Part shown: positions 52,102-63,755 of the stretch, piece by piece
How positions within the stretch are numbered: position 1 is the stretch's first letter
Layout of the letters: each line of letters begins with the position of its first letter
Assembly (NCBI GenBank): GCA_013399875.1
Contig: VXAZ01001047.1
Coordinates: 992,001-1,056,000 of the forward strand
DNA: 64,000 bases
Source: Gymnorhina tibicen
Lineage: Eukaryota; Chordata; Aves; Passeriformes; Artamidae
Direction: 5' to 3'
Notes under the pieces: model-generated
What the model saw: only the letters and a program-made list of their open reading frames with translations
What the model was told of the DNA's origin: nothing
Database searches by the model: none
Translations under genes and position numbers: made by a program

Positions 52102-55100
52102 GTGAGTAGTCACCAATCAGCTTATCCTCTGACTGTTCACACGGGCATGCTTATTCTGCCACCTGGCTATTTCTTCCCCAAAAATCAAACATTAATTAAC
52201 ACTGCTGGTCATTCTTCAAATCTTTATCTATTTTTCCTGATTAAGCACTAATACAAACTGCTAGTGAACGTTTCCAAAACACAGAAAAGTGTCAGCATTT
52301 TGTACTAATATTTGGATTAACCATGCAACTCATCCATATTTTGTGTTTGTAGAAGTCCCAATAAATCAGAAGAAAGCTACACAAGTTAGTCCAAAGGCAA
52401 ACTCATGCTAATAAGCTACATCTGGAGTTTTAGATTAAATACATCACTCCTCTGCTTAACAGACTTTTACTCTAAGATCCCTGACTTTCTAAGGCTGTTA
52501 TCAACCCAAATCCAAATCGTACATATGCCTCCCTGAACCAAGCCTGCCTTTTTTTGTGGTACCTCTGTTTACACAGCTTATCCCTTATCACACTTCCAAC
52601 ACTGGGAACCACAGCAGATGGTCCCCTCAGACACAACTCTAACAGGTTTTCTCCACTCCCCCATTCCACTTATTTTTTTGTGCAAACAACTGATAAGGAA
52701 GGCTGCTGCAATGATTTACTGATATCTGAAGTTGAAAATTGACAAAATGCAAACTGCTTTTGTTCGCCCCCACCTTCCCCCGTGAACTGCTTAACCTCTT
52801 AACTACTAAGCAACATAGACAAAGAGTATTAATAATTGTACAAACCATACATTCTGCTGGATTAGCATTTCAAACACAAGCAGAATTGGTGAATTTAAAG
52901 ATCATTACTACCTTTAAAAGTTATGCCAGTTACAACAAGCAGCCTACTATCAGTAAAGGAGAAAATAGAGGCAGTCTCCTTTACTATTAAGATCCACTGG
53001 TTTGGAAATGCCTTGAAATTATGTTCAAAACCATTTCCAACAGTCTACTGAAAACAGGCTCTCAAGCAGAACTTAGAGTAGAGACTGGACATTTCATTTG
53101 TAAATACATATTTACAAGCCAGAACAGCCTGAAGCTCAGTGACATAAAAATGAAAATGCTCTCAATACTGCTATTAGAAAGACAGAAAGATGCTTAAAAC
53201 TAAGCTCCACGTAAATTCTGTTAAGCAAGCCAGACTCTTACTACTGGAGAACATGAATTTGCAAAAGCACTGTAGCAAAATGTTGCAAAAAAAACCTAGA
53301 GGTCCACAAAAGCATCTCAACTAACCATCTATGAAGAAGCATCTGCAAGTCGACAGTAATGAACCAGACAGACCCAGAGGGCTTTCTTAAATGTAGGTCA
53401 TGCCTGTCAGACCATAGCAAAAGACACAGTAACATTTGCTGAAGAGAACCCCGAGTTATTATTGCACTATTTTGTAGGCAGACATTAATAGTTACATATT
53501 TGCAATGATCACTATCTGATGCTCAAGAGGAACAAGAAGGAAAATCTGCATAAATTCAACAGCTGCACTGAATTTAAGAATAAGAGTCATAATCATTCGT
53601 CGTAACATTTCACACTTTACATGCTTCTCTCTTCATAAAGTAGTAACACAGAAGAAAAATTTCTTTTGAAATCTTATGTTTGGTTTACACCAGGGATTGG
53701 GAGACCAGTGCAGAAGTAGGCCAAAAGGTGGTTTAGAAAAAGTAATTTTTGCTGATTTATGCCATATGAAGATGAAGACTTAAATTACCTAATTACTGAA
53801 ATGACATAGTTAAAACCTTGAGAATTATTACTTTTGATACATGGAGTGTTCTCTTTCCTTGACTGATATTCTCAGTATGTGATTCTGGTACCTTGTATTT
53901 TGTTAGAACACAGTCCCATAGAAGACTGTTTAATAACTTAAAATGTGGATATAGATATAAGAACATGAGATACATGTAGCAATAGCCTGATCCCTGGCTG
54001 GGTTTTGTTGGCTTTTTTTACTCAGGCAAGTAACACAACAAAAAAACCCTATAAGAATTTAAGAAAAACTCCTGACAACCACGAGTCAGCAGATTAGAAA
54101 TGCAGTTACTTTTCACCTGAGGATCAAAATATTACACAGCTAAAAACTTAGTATTTCAAAGCATAATACAATGAAACCAACATTATTCAAAAACACGTGG
54201 CTCTGCAATCACACGTGCATTTCATGCTGTAAAATCAAGGACACAAAGCAGTATTTATTTCTTTCCAGAGGCAAGTAAGACAGAAAAAGTGAGGAATCTC
54301 TTCTTGCCCTGTAGATAGCTTAAAAACAGATCCACAGTCAACTAGGAAACAAGAAAAACTGCTGTGAGATTCACCACAGATGAATCTTTCTAGAAGCAAG
54401 GCATTGGGTGAACCCATAAACACTATAAACAGAACTCTATAAATAGGACACAGTAAAAGACTGGAACAGAAAATTTAACCAGTAAATCTCCACATTCAAG
54501 TAATTCCGTAATTAGACAGTAAAACTTGAATTCAAGCTAGAAAGTCATCTAATGAAGGAAAAATTAAGAAGTACAAAAAAGTCTGTTTGCTCATTCTTTG
54601 TTCAGCTAGCAGTCATCAATCATGAGTTCAAAAGAAGGAGAAAGAGATTCTTCATTGGCCAGCAGCAAAACTTCCCATTCGGAGCTCACTTATTACAGGT
54701 TATCAGTGTTTACATTTATCCTGTGAATCTACTGAGACGACATTTACCAGCAAAAAGCAGTATCAGGATAACACCTCTTTCAGATTCAAACACAATCCAC
54801 ATGCAGATGCAGCTACACTAACAAAAACATTTTAATATTTGTTTATAATTCCAAATAAGTTGGAGTGTTTTAGGGGGATGGGATGGTCTATTTTGTTTGA
54901 CTGCTTTTCACAAGTTTATGTTCTTGGTAAGTTTCAGATTTTAAAATGCTGTCTGCTTCTCTGAAATACTTACAAACACTGCTCTACAGATAACAGCTTC
55001 AGACCCGTGTTCATTATAGTCTCAACAGAAGTAAAACAGATAATGTACCAATAGGCTTTTCAGTCTTTGAATCTTTGAACATGACCTCCATTAATCATCA

Positions 55101-55290
55101 GGATTATTTATTCATTTTTAACAAACAAAAAGAAAAGAATCACTGGAAAGATTACCCGCTGTCACGTTACTGTAAAAAGCAATTGATGCAGCAGTACATC
55201 GATCAGCTTTCTTGCCAATAATTGTCATTTCTGCAGACACATGCATGAACCTCAAGTATTGCAACATTTTAAAGTTTTGTGCTGACTGAG

Positions 55291-55306
55291 AAGTACTTAA
55301 GTACTT
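55291..55306. repeat. 16-bp perfect palindrome
   Basis: aagtacttaagtactt is a perfect inverted repeat of 16 bp, built from two AAGTACTT-type units. It contains TAAGTA, the core bound by NKX3-type homeodomains. Confidence 0.7.
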
Positions 55307-58300
55307 GAACTTTACTTGACTTACAATCAAACAAAAATTAGTGTCAAAATGTGTTGTCAGAGCTGCAGCTCTCTTTTAAATATACAAGTTAAAATAATTT
55401 TGCTGTAGTGCGATCGAGGGTAGATTGAATGGCAATATTTAGACTAATAACCTTCTTCTGGGAGGTTTAATACGCCTGTTAAGGGAGGGGATGTTGTGGT
55501 CACAATCAAATCTCTGAAAGGCCACAATGCTGTTCATTGGAAAATGTTTCTTTTGAGATGGAAGTTTGCTGTCTGACCACAAAATCTACAACAATTTAGA
55601 CCTTCCTGAAACAAAATAATAATTTCTAAGACTAATTGCATGTATATACTCAACTAGAAAACAAATTAGATCAATTTTTCAAGATACATGAAAAAAATCC
55701 ACACAGTGCACACTGAACCATGCAGAATCTGAATGCTGTCACTGAAATGTTTTAAAATCTTTTAATAAATACTGTTCACAAATAGGAAGAAAACAACATA
55801 ATTAACTTATATACTATTATCACAAATTTTACCTGTACAGACTGTAAATAAAGAATAAAAATAACATATGCATTTCCATTTAAACTCGCCTGAAGATAAT
55901 TAAGAATGCACTCTGGCTGAACTTCAAGTATTCAGATTTTAAACATTAATTTACTTTGACTATGTGCATGTCAAAATGAAAGATTGCTGTCTGGATCCAG
56001 ACATGCAGTATTAATACTGAACACGTGCATTCATTTCAGGTCAGCAGACATTCCAACTCTACTTCAGCAGGTGGTAGGAATAGCACTCTAATTAAAATCT
56101 ATATTAAAAAGTTCACAATGGGCTATCTATTCTGAATAGCTCCCATACAGAAACATCACTGCAACTGAAGGACTTAGACCACCTTCGCTCAAAAATTGAA
56201 TGGCCCCTCACATAAAACACCTTTCTGAACAATTTCTACTTTTTCAACCTACCAACAGATTTTTCAAGGCAGCCCACTAAAGATTTCAGGACCCATTTAA
56301 GATACTAAGAAAGGTTCAAAATAATCTCACATTTAGATATCAAAGCAATGAAAAAAAGCTAAACTAAGCTCATTCCCTATTAGATATCTGTCATCACTTC
56401 AGAAAATTATTGCCTTTCATAAGTGTTACATCCGAGAACAGTGTGAACAAGGTCAAGGCAATTTCAGCCCAGGTTACCTGGTAAAACAATTATTTAGTCA
56501 CAGTTTTAGGGTAAACATCTACCTGTTTGGGGTTTGGTTTTTTCTAACTTAACATTTTTACATTACACTTTCAGGGGTGGGGTTTTTGGTTTGTAATCAG
56601 TATGTACCACACTGAAGCCCAGAAACACCCTGACATTTAACAATGCACAAAGTGCTTCAGTTGCAGTGTTTCCTACAAACAATACAGAGCACTAACTCCA
56701 CACAGCATGCACAGTCCACTTACTAACCTCACTCCTTGTACCTCACTTCTGCTGTTGAATGAGGTGATGGTATGACCACCAGGGTGAATGCAAGCACTTG
56801 GAATTTTATGACAACCACAGCAAATGAACTGGACAGGGAGATACCCAAAACCCCCGAAACAGAACATTTAAACCAAAGTTCTCAACAGTGACAGCATTTT
56901 GTCCCTCAAGTGTAACTGCTAATTGCATTAAATACCTTCCAGGAAAAGAGTGATATCAGTCTTCTAACTCAGAAGACAAATATGTCCTTTTTCTTCTTCA
57001 GATTTGAAAGCAACTAAGTGAAGAACTATTCTATTACTGATAGCAAAACCAGTTTTTTTTTTTTAATTACCATTCCCATAGAGTCATTAAACCTTCCATA
57101 GGGAGCACCAAGATGATGACAGTTCCAAAAGTATTCTCCCTTTCTTTCAGAAACCACTCCTTTCTCAGCGCTCACACTGATGCCCCACAAAGTAAGACTT
57201 AAAGTGTGGCCTAATCGCTTCTCTCTTGAAAACCACTCATAGCAGATACTCTTAACACCTCCTTCACATCTCTACTGGGCAATGAGATCAAACTGATGCA
57301 CATTGTAGCCAAGGAGAAATTTAAATAATGTTGTATCCCACACAATTTGCTGTATTTAATGAGACTTCCATGTGGAAGTGATTCAAGTTTGAATTGCACG
57401 TGCCGGCCAAACAATATTGGATGGCACCAGGATAACAGGTGCCACTTTAGATCTCTAAATTCAAATCCTACAAACAACACTGACACGAACTTAAGCTTCT
57501 TCTACAACAGCTGTTCATCATTAGATGCCTGTGAAGTTTTCAGCACTCTGAGAAATGGGTCTTTGCAAGTGTAAGCAAAAATAAAGGAGCATCTTCCATC
57601 CCTGGGTACAGTATCTTGTTTTTCTCATGTGTGGAACTATGCATTATACTTCCTTTTAACTCAACCAGCCAAGATACTTAGATGTTGGTTTGTCTAGAGC
57701 AAAGCTAAAAACATATAAAAGTATATTTGACCTGCTTCTTTCTCCTAGTAAATAGAATCTTATCATACCCTTCTATTTAAAATAATTTTGGTTCCTAGTG
57801 AGAAACATCCATTGCCAAACAGCAAGAAAATCTATATATAATAGTTAATTACTAGTGTTGCACTGAACTTTTGTTACAAAACAGCACGTTTCAGTTTGAC
57901 TATTTATTTACAAAACAAAAACATCATGGTAACCCCTAACATATAGGAACATACTAAGAATATTTAACACATCATATCAGGGAAAATCTTTAATAGTCTT
58001 ATTCTTTTCACAGACACAAAAAGAAAGCATGTGTGAATTTTGACATCATGGATACAATTCAGTGAAACAGAGTGGTGGTTTACCAGACAAACATGTTCAC
58101 AGCTCCATCACAGAATGTTAGACTGGTGTCATTCCACCAAGTGGTTCCTCCACTTTCTGTTTTGTTTCTTTTAGCCTATAGGATACTGCTCAGTGTATAA
58201 ATACAGTGTATATATACAGAACTGGACTGAATCTGTTTCTTCTCAGACAGAGATAGCATTTTAAGAGCAGGTGGCAAGACAGTCCAATAAGCAGATACTG

Positions 58301-58903
58301 TCTATTGTCAGATGCACAGACAAATCTGCAGCTGCTTACAGGATGTGTCAAGGAACTGTGTACCTGCTTCTCTGCTTTAATGGTGATGTATGGATCCACA
58401 AATAAAATTATCACACGAGGCACATCAGAAAGGCATAGCAATTACACTTGCCAAAGCAGAACTGGAACATCGATCATTTTTATCAACTTATTCATTGTTA
58501 ACTAAGTACACTGTAGAAGCTCTGAACTTAAAACACAAAACCTTGAGCCCACCAAAATAATAAAATATCAACTAAGAAATAAAAAACTTGAAAGCTGAAC
58601 TGAACTTGAAATTGTATTGTCAGCTTGACCACATTACTTTCCCGGTAACTTATTAACATACTTCACATGCTCACCTCTACACACAAAAACTCTGTAGAAC
58701 TGTAAGGTTGACTAAACATTGAAAGGATTTATGTAATTTGAGCGAAGATAAGGTTAAAACAAAATACTCAGTCTTACTGCATTAATAACTAGGTATTCAT
58801 GCCATTTTAAACTATGCATCTCTTTTAGGTGTCTTGACTGAGTTAGGAACAGAACTCCCCATACAATCAAAGGAAAAAAAGCCAACACACTTGAATTCCT
58901 TAC

Positions 58904-58945
58904 CTCCAGAGGGTGCTTCAGGAAAGCAAGTATATTTTCACTTAG
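58904..58945 (-). CDS. Candidate coding exon D (alternative to C)
   Basis: 42 nt between gattag and GTAAGG on the minus strand, reading LSENILAFLKHPLE in phase 0. It would join in frame to candidate exon B. A TAG stop sits exactly at the acceptor in the same frame, as needed if the exon starts there. The donor is good, but the acceptor has only a modest pyrimidine tract. No downstream partner was established and no product is recognised. Confidence 0.2.
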
Positions 58946-59162
58946 CTAATCAGGCCTAACTTAGAAACCTAAACTATGGGATGTATGGTAAAAACAATTT
59001 TTGAACACCTATTTTGGTAGATATTTGAGCATTCCCAAGGTAGTCCTTTGTTTATCATCACTTTGATGTAGTAGCTAAAACATACATTTAAACAAGGACA
59101 GACAGTCCCATTTTAACAGTTTTTTGCTTGGGGGCTTTTTTGCCAAAGAAATCTTTTCATTG

Positions 59163-59168
59163 TTTATT
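59163..59168 (-). other. Possible polyadenylation signal AATAAA for candidate exon C
   Basis: The plus strand reads tttatt within cattgtttattccag, which is AATAAA on the minus strand. It is the nearest canonical signal downstream of the candidate terminal exon. AATAAA is common by chance in AT-rich DNA. Confidence 0.12.
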
Positions 59169-60108
59169 CCAGACTGACATTTTCAAAGACACTACTCTAT
59201 TTTCAAGGTATAACTATGAAAACATTTGTGAAACAATGCTAAAGAAACTGATGCTAAAAACCAGTAGACTCTGTAGAGGTTAAAAAATACATGTTTTAGC
59301 ATATAGAAAGCTATATGAGCAGTTCCATTTAAAACACATCTTAAATCCACCTCATTCATCAGGCTTTAAATCCTTCATTTTAGGAATCTGTTTCTTGAGG
59401 ATACAGTTTGCAACAGAGATGGCACATGTGTTTTCAATACTGAAACGTGTCTAAAGTAACTGGGTACAACTCGGTATCAAATACCACACAGTTTGTTTCA
59501 CAAGTCGCACACTCCTTGATGTTAGCAAGACATTAACTAGTTCCACACTTTCCACACATCGAAGTTAATCTTGATTTAGTTCCTGGTACCTGAAGTACAC
59601 GCCAACAGGAATGGAACTGCTTTTACAAAAAGCTAGACTGTATTAATGAAAATGAAAAAAATACAGCCATGCAAGCTTAAAACAAGGTCTTATAAGGGTG
59701 AGATGCTGATTAGCAGGTATTTCTGTGTCTCAGGTCTCATAAAAACAACAAACCCAACCCTAGTCCAAAGGGGTTTACAAATTTTTTTCCTTTGTAGATA
59801 TACCAAAACTTAGAAAAATTTTTACAGTTTGCATTAATTTTCCTTTTTTGTGTGTCCAACAGTAAATTTGAAAAATGCAGACCCCTTCAATTATCTTCTT
59901 GAATCACAATTTGGGCATGGATCTCTAGGGAAAAAAAAAATTGTCCTTCGACAGGTTGTTCTCACAAAGAAGAACTTATAAATCAGTTCATACAAAACAT
60001 TATTTTCCTTAAAAATCTTTTTCCTGCAGAACCAAATTAATTGAGATACAGAAGAAAAGATCTCAGCTTGAATCAACTACATGTTATTAATTCATCCTAG
60101 AAGCTGCC

Positions 60109-60138
60109 TTACTGCTTCAAACCAAAGGCTGTGAAAAC
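60109..60138 (-). CDS. Candidate terminal exon C, coding part
   Basis: On the minus strand a very good acceptor (aattctctttctta tttttcag) is followed by VFTAFGLKQ and a TAA stop. The segment starts on a codon boundary, which matches the end of candidate exon B. If real, it would finish a protein ending LASE-VFTAFGLKQ, with a 3' UTR running to lower coordinates. The first canonical AATAAA on the minus strand that I see is at 59163-59168, about 0.94 kb downstream. A nine-codon reading frame carries little weight alone. Confidence 0.25.
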   Translation of the reverse strand, partial: VFTAFGLKQ

Positions 60139-60623
60139 CTGAAAAATAAGAAAGAGAATTATGTTAAACTAATTCTTACACATTTTAAACTGAAACTGAC
60201 CTACTTTAGGAGCACTGCATCATGATCGGGGATCAGCAGCTATGGTTCTATTTCCTGGGTTATGCATTGTTTTCTAAACTGAGGAAACTTTCACCTAAGA
60301 AAACAGATCTTCTTTGGTGTTCCACTGTTTAAAGATACAAACATCTAACTTTTGCCATCCAACCACATATTGCAAACCAATCCAGATCACCGTGACTTCA
60401 GTGTCTTCAGTTATGTACGGCTAGAAACTACTTTTCTTTTCATTCTGGTATACACTATTCCTAAGACCACTTCTTCAATACAAATGAGCTTTCCCCAAAA
60501 ACTGTGAAAAAAATTGTTTTAATAAAGTTTTTGCCGCTAAGAAAAGCAAAATATTTTTTTTGCTGCTCAGTATTTCCTTAGAATCTTCCTTTAAGAGAAG
60601 TTCTTCTGCTAATATTTTTCTTC

Positions 60624-60641
60624 TTTTTTTTTTTTTTTTTT
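60624..60641 (+). repeat. Poly-T run (18 T)
   Basis: Homopolymer of 18 T, about 0.5 kb upstream (minus-strand sense) of candidate exon C, so it would be a poly-A run within that putative intron. Confidence 0.9.
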
Positions 60642-61777
60642 AACCTAAGTGTTATGCCAAATATCACATTTTCTCTTTAGTATGTGCTAGGTAGCACACC
60701 TGGAACTTCAAGTACAAATTTATCAACTGATTTCAATTAGTGCCAGGAAGGTGAGTCAAACTAGAAATGTTGTATACACACAATGCAAATAATCACTGAT
60801 ACACCAGTAGAGGTGTGATCCAAGACAGCAACCAGCAAGATCTGAGGAAGTAAATGAAGAATATATTCTAACAATTAAATAAATCCATGTAATCATTACT
60901 GTAAGAAACAACTACAACATTCACCAACTTTATCTGTTCCCCCTTCCCAAAGAAACCAAGTAAAACACACTTAACAATGGAAAAAAAAATTCATACATGC
61001 ACACAGAAAACATGCAGTCTGGTAACATAAATGCCATTTTTACACTTCACAGACCCTTTGGAGTTTGGTTGGGCTTTTTTTAATGATACATATAACAAGC
61101 TGCAGCTGAAGCAAACTTTCTTCTTTTGCTGGAAGAATCCACATCTTTAAGAGATGTAAACTTTCCTGGTGTACGTACCTGAGACCCATGAAAATCTGCC
61201 TTGCCAAAATTTCTAAAATGTTTTTAAGCATGACAGTAAAGGAAACGGACTGCTTAGCACATTGTACCTCCCGCACAGTGAAAACCTCTTGCTAACGCTG
61301 ATCATTATGAAAAAACCTCACGCCATCCTGATTGGACACACAAAACCCTGGCTGCATCACGTTGCAAGCGTCTCAGTACCACACCCAGAAAGCTTTATTC
61401 GGATATGATCTTTGCCATGAATGAACAAATCCTTGCTTAAAATTATATAGCACACTCTGAAAGCAAAAGTCCAATTTTAAGATAGAAAAAAAAGTTAAAA
61501 CAATTTTAAACTATCCCAGATAAGATTCTGAAAATAAAGACTTCATATAACTAGCATGAACATACGTGGATAATGATCAATTAAAAAAAATCATACAAAT
61601 CCCTCTAATCTCAAGACTTTTATACTAATCACAGCTTCATTTCCTTTGCAACCATATTCGAACTGAGAGTGGATCTCATTTTTTCAGAATAATCTTCTAG
61701 GATATTTACACAAGCCTAATGTATGCAATGCTCCTGCATTATTAATAATTTCTGTGGGAAACGAATGAAAATTTTAC

Positions 61778-61877
61778 CTCACTTGCTAGGGTTTCCTCTG
61801 AACTTTTGAGTCCTTTCAAACAATGCAAAGCAAGGCCCTGAGCCAGGAGATCATTTGTAGCGAGATCAATTAAGTGA
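61778..61877 (-). CDS. Candidate coding exon B (unrecognised, helical)
   Basis: I do not recognise the product. The minus strand reads a good acceptor (gaattttattttcaatttag), one base, 33 open codons (HLIDLATNDLLAQGLALHCL, KGLKSSEETLASE) and a moderate donor (GAG then GTAAAA). Only this frame is open; the other two contain stops. The peptide is leucine- and alanine-rich and amphipathic, resembling a helical-repeat protein, though that is inference. It joins in phase to candidate exon A upstream, and, ending on a codon boundary, to either candidate C or D downstream. It lies beside the CpG-rich patch at 61967-62033. Confidence 0.35.
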
Positions 61878-61985
61878 CTAAATTGAAAATAAAATTCAAC
61901 AAAATGACATTTTTAACCTAAATGTTAATTTAAACGGTTCTCAAGGAGAGGTTTCAGCACTAATTTCGGTGCCAGCGCGGTCACC

Positions 61986-62004
61986 CAGCGCCATCTAGCA
62001 GTGA
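61986..62004 (-). promoter_or_regulatory. CTCF-like binding site
   Basis: The minus strand reads TCACTGCTAGATGGCGCTG. Against the 19-bp vertebrate CTCF consensus YDRCCASYAGRKGGCRSYV it matches 16 of 19 positions, including the whole AGRKGGCRSYV half. The mismatches are at positions 2, 5 and 6. Confidence 0.5.
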
Positions 62005-62008
62005 CTCA
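62002..62008. promoter_or_regulatory. AP-1 (TRE) motif TGACTCA
   Basis: A perfect TGACTCA heptamer that overlaps the end of the CTCF-like site. Alone it would be expected several times by chance in a window this size; its placement within the CpG patch is what makes it worth recording. Confidence 0.35.
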
Positions 62009-62395
62009 CAGCACGCCGGTTACTGTGACACCGAGTTAAGACACTTAAATACGTTTGTACAGTCCTCATTCATTTCAATAAATTCAGAGGAACCACGGAA
62101 GTGACCTGCACAATTGCTATAAGCAAACCTAAAGCTGAAGCTTTACAGACTGAATCTACTCCAACTGCTGCAATTCTCTTCCCATTGACCAAACTCTGGC
62201 CTCATAAAAGGGAGAAGGTGTTTAAAACATCTTTGATAGCTTATTACTTCTGCAAAAACCTTTCTAAAAATTATCTGGAAAAGCTAAGTAAGCATTAGTA
62301 GAACTCTTACTGTAACGTAGTCCTGAGTAGTTCTTACTGCAAGTCTGACATCAAACTCTGATCTAATGTTTCTCCAAAGTGTTACCTTCACTTAC

Positions 62396-62540
62396 TTTAA
62401 GTGGGCAAGATTTCTCTGCTTGCCATGACCAAAACTGTTGAAACATCTCAAGTTACATACACCAATAAATTCAGGATTTCTAACATACTGGATGCGGGGA
62501 GGATCCTTTAAGGCCCCAACAAATGGCATCAAGATGGATT
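62396..62540 (-). CDS. Candidate coding exon A (unrecognised product)
   Basis: I do not recognise the product. The minus strand has a strong donor (AAA then GTAAGTG) preceded by 47 open codons that include MPFVGALKDPPRIQYVRNPE, FIGVCNLRCFNSFGHGKQRN and LAHL. The frame is closed upstream by a TGA just before a possible acceptor (ctggtaaag), which is a weak site with little pyrimidine tract. The exon would end with two bases (AA), and the segment at 61778-61877 begins with the single base needed, so the two join in frame through an Asn codon. Base composition is less AT-rich than the surroundings. It could be a chance open frame; there is no homology support. Confidence 0.33.
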
Positions 62541-63421
62541 CTTTACCAGATCAAGTTGCACAAAATACCTGCAGAAATCTATCACAGCGCAGAACACTAA
62601 AACAAAGCATTCCAACAGTTCCACTTAAATTTCACAAGCACATACTGTATCTCAGCACAAGGAAGCCTTAGTGCTAAATGAAAGATGAGCTATCTCTTGT
62701 AAGCCACCTCTTGCCCACTCAGTCCAGGTAATGCTCTGCCTTCTTTCTTCCTCAATGTCTCAATGCATATGCATAGACACTTACAAAGATATGCAGTGTA
62801 TCAAACCAAGGAACTAATATAATTTTAGACTAAAATGGCCAAAAAATAAAACAAAAGGTGCCAGAGTATTTTTGAAACTACAGTGGGGAAAAAATAAAAG
62901 CAAATAACAGAAGTGTGATGACAACTCTTGACTTAACAATTCAGAGTTAGTACTATTAAGAACAGTTATAACGAACAACCATGGTGGCCCTAAATGAGCT
63001 GTGAAAACAAATCCTTAAAAAAAACCACTGTGAATCTCTATATTAGCAGCATTCACTTCAGACACATTAAAAAATGGAAGCAGAGAAGCAAGGTATTCTG
63101 ACCAGGATAGTAGACAAGCTAGTACCAAGACTTCAACTTCCCCGTCTTCAACTTTTTTATTCCAAAAACTATTTCCTGTAAGTATTTTTCTATGGAAGTG
63201 TATCTCAGTATTTCCCATCTTATATTAAAAAAAAATTGAGTCAATTATGACAGAGTTATTCTGTAACAGACTCTGATGGAGATTTCAGCTGTCCTGGGAC
63301 CTAAATTTGGAGGTTTCATAAACTGTATTTTGAATAAGGCAACAAAAAACCTACCTCCTCCACATTTATCAAAATTGAACATGCTAGATAAATATACAAA
63401 TGCACTTGAAGATTGATGCAA

Positions 63422-63755
63422 ATAAACTGGATAATGTCCAGAGGAATGGAACAAGAAAGGTCAGCACTCTAGAGAACACGACCTATGAGAGAAGCTTTTA
63501 GGAATTAAGTCTATTTAGCCTAAACACAAGATGCCTAGAGGGAGAAGGCATAACAGCATTCAAATATGTGAAAGGCTGCTATGCAGAAGAAAAGAATCAG
63601 ATGTTCTCCATACACACTAAAGAAAACACAGGCAGCTATAAGCTTAACTGTGCTAAAAGGTATAGGTCACACACTCGGAAACGCTTTTCAACCAGAAAGG
63701 TAGTTAATCATCCAAAACAGGTTTTGAATTCTCCATCACTGCAGGTTTACAACAC
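63422..63755 (+). mobile_element. CR1 LINE fragment, ancient copy
   Basis: Plus-strand fragment with the order typical of old CR1 copies: agaacacgacctatgagaga agcttttaggaattaag, then tctatttagcctaaacacaa gatgcctagaggg, then a ttcaaatatgtgaaaggctg ctat block, a cttttcaaccagaaaggtag ttaatc block and an attctccatcactgcaggtt block. The frame is broken. The final 240 bases to the window end are not clearly CR1. Confidence 0.82.

Larger units (their letters stand above)
61967..62033. promoter_or_regulatory. CpG-rich patch with CTCF-like and AP-1 motifs
   Basis: There are seven CpG dinucleotides in 67 bp, in an intron that is otherwise CpG-poor. The patch contains a CTCF-like site (61986-62004) and an overlapping perfect AP-1 heptamer (62002-62008). 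The same core, AGATGGCG on the minus strand, also fits YY1. It is too small to be a promoter CpG island. Its position, about 90 bp upstream of candidate exon B on the minus strand, is notable. Confidence 0.45.
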
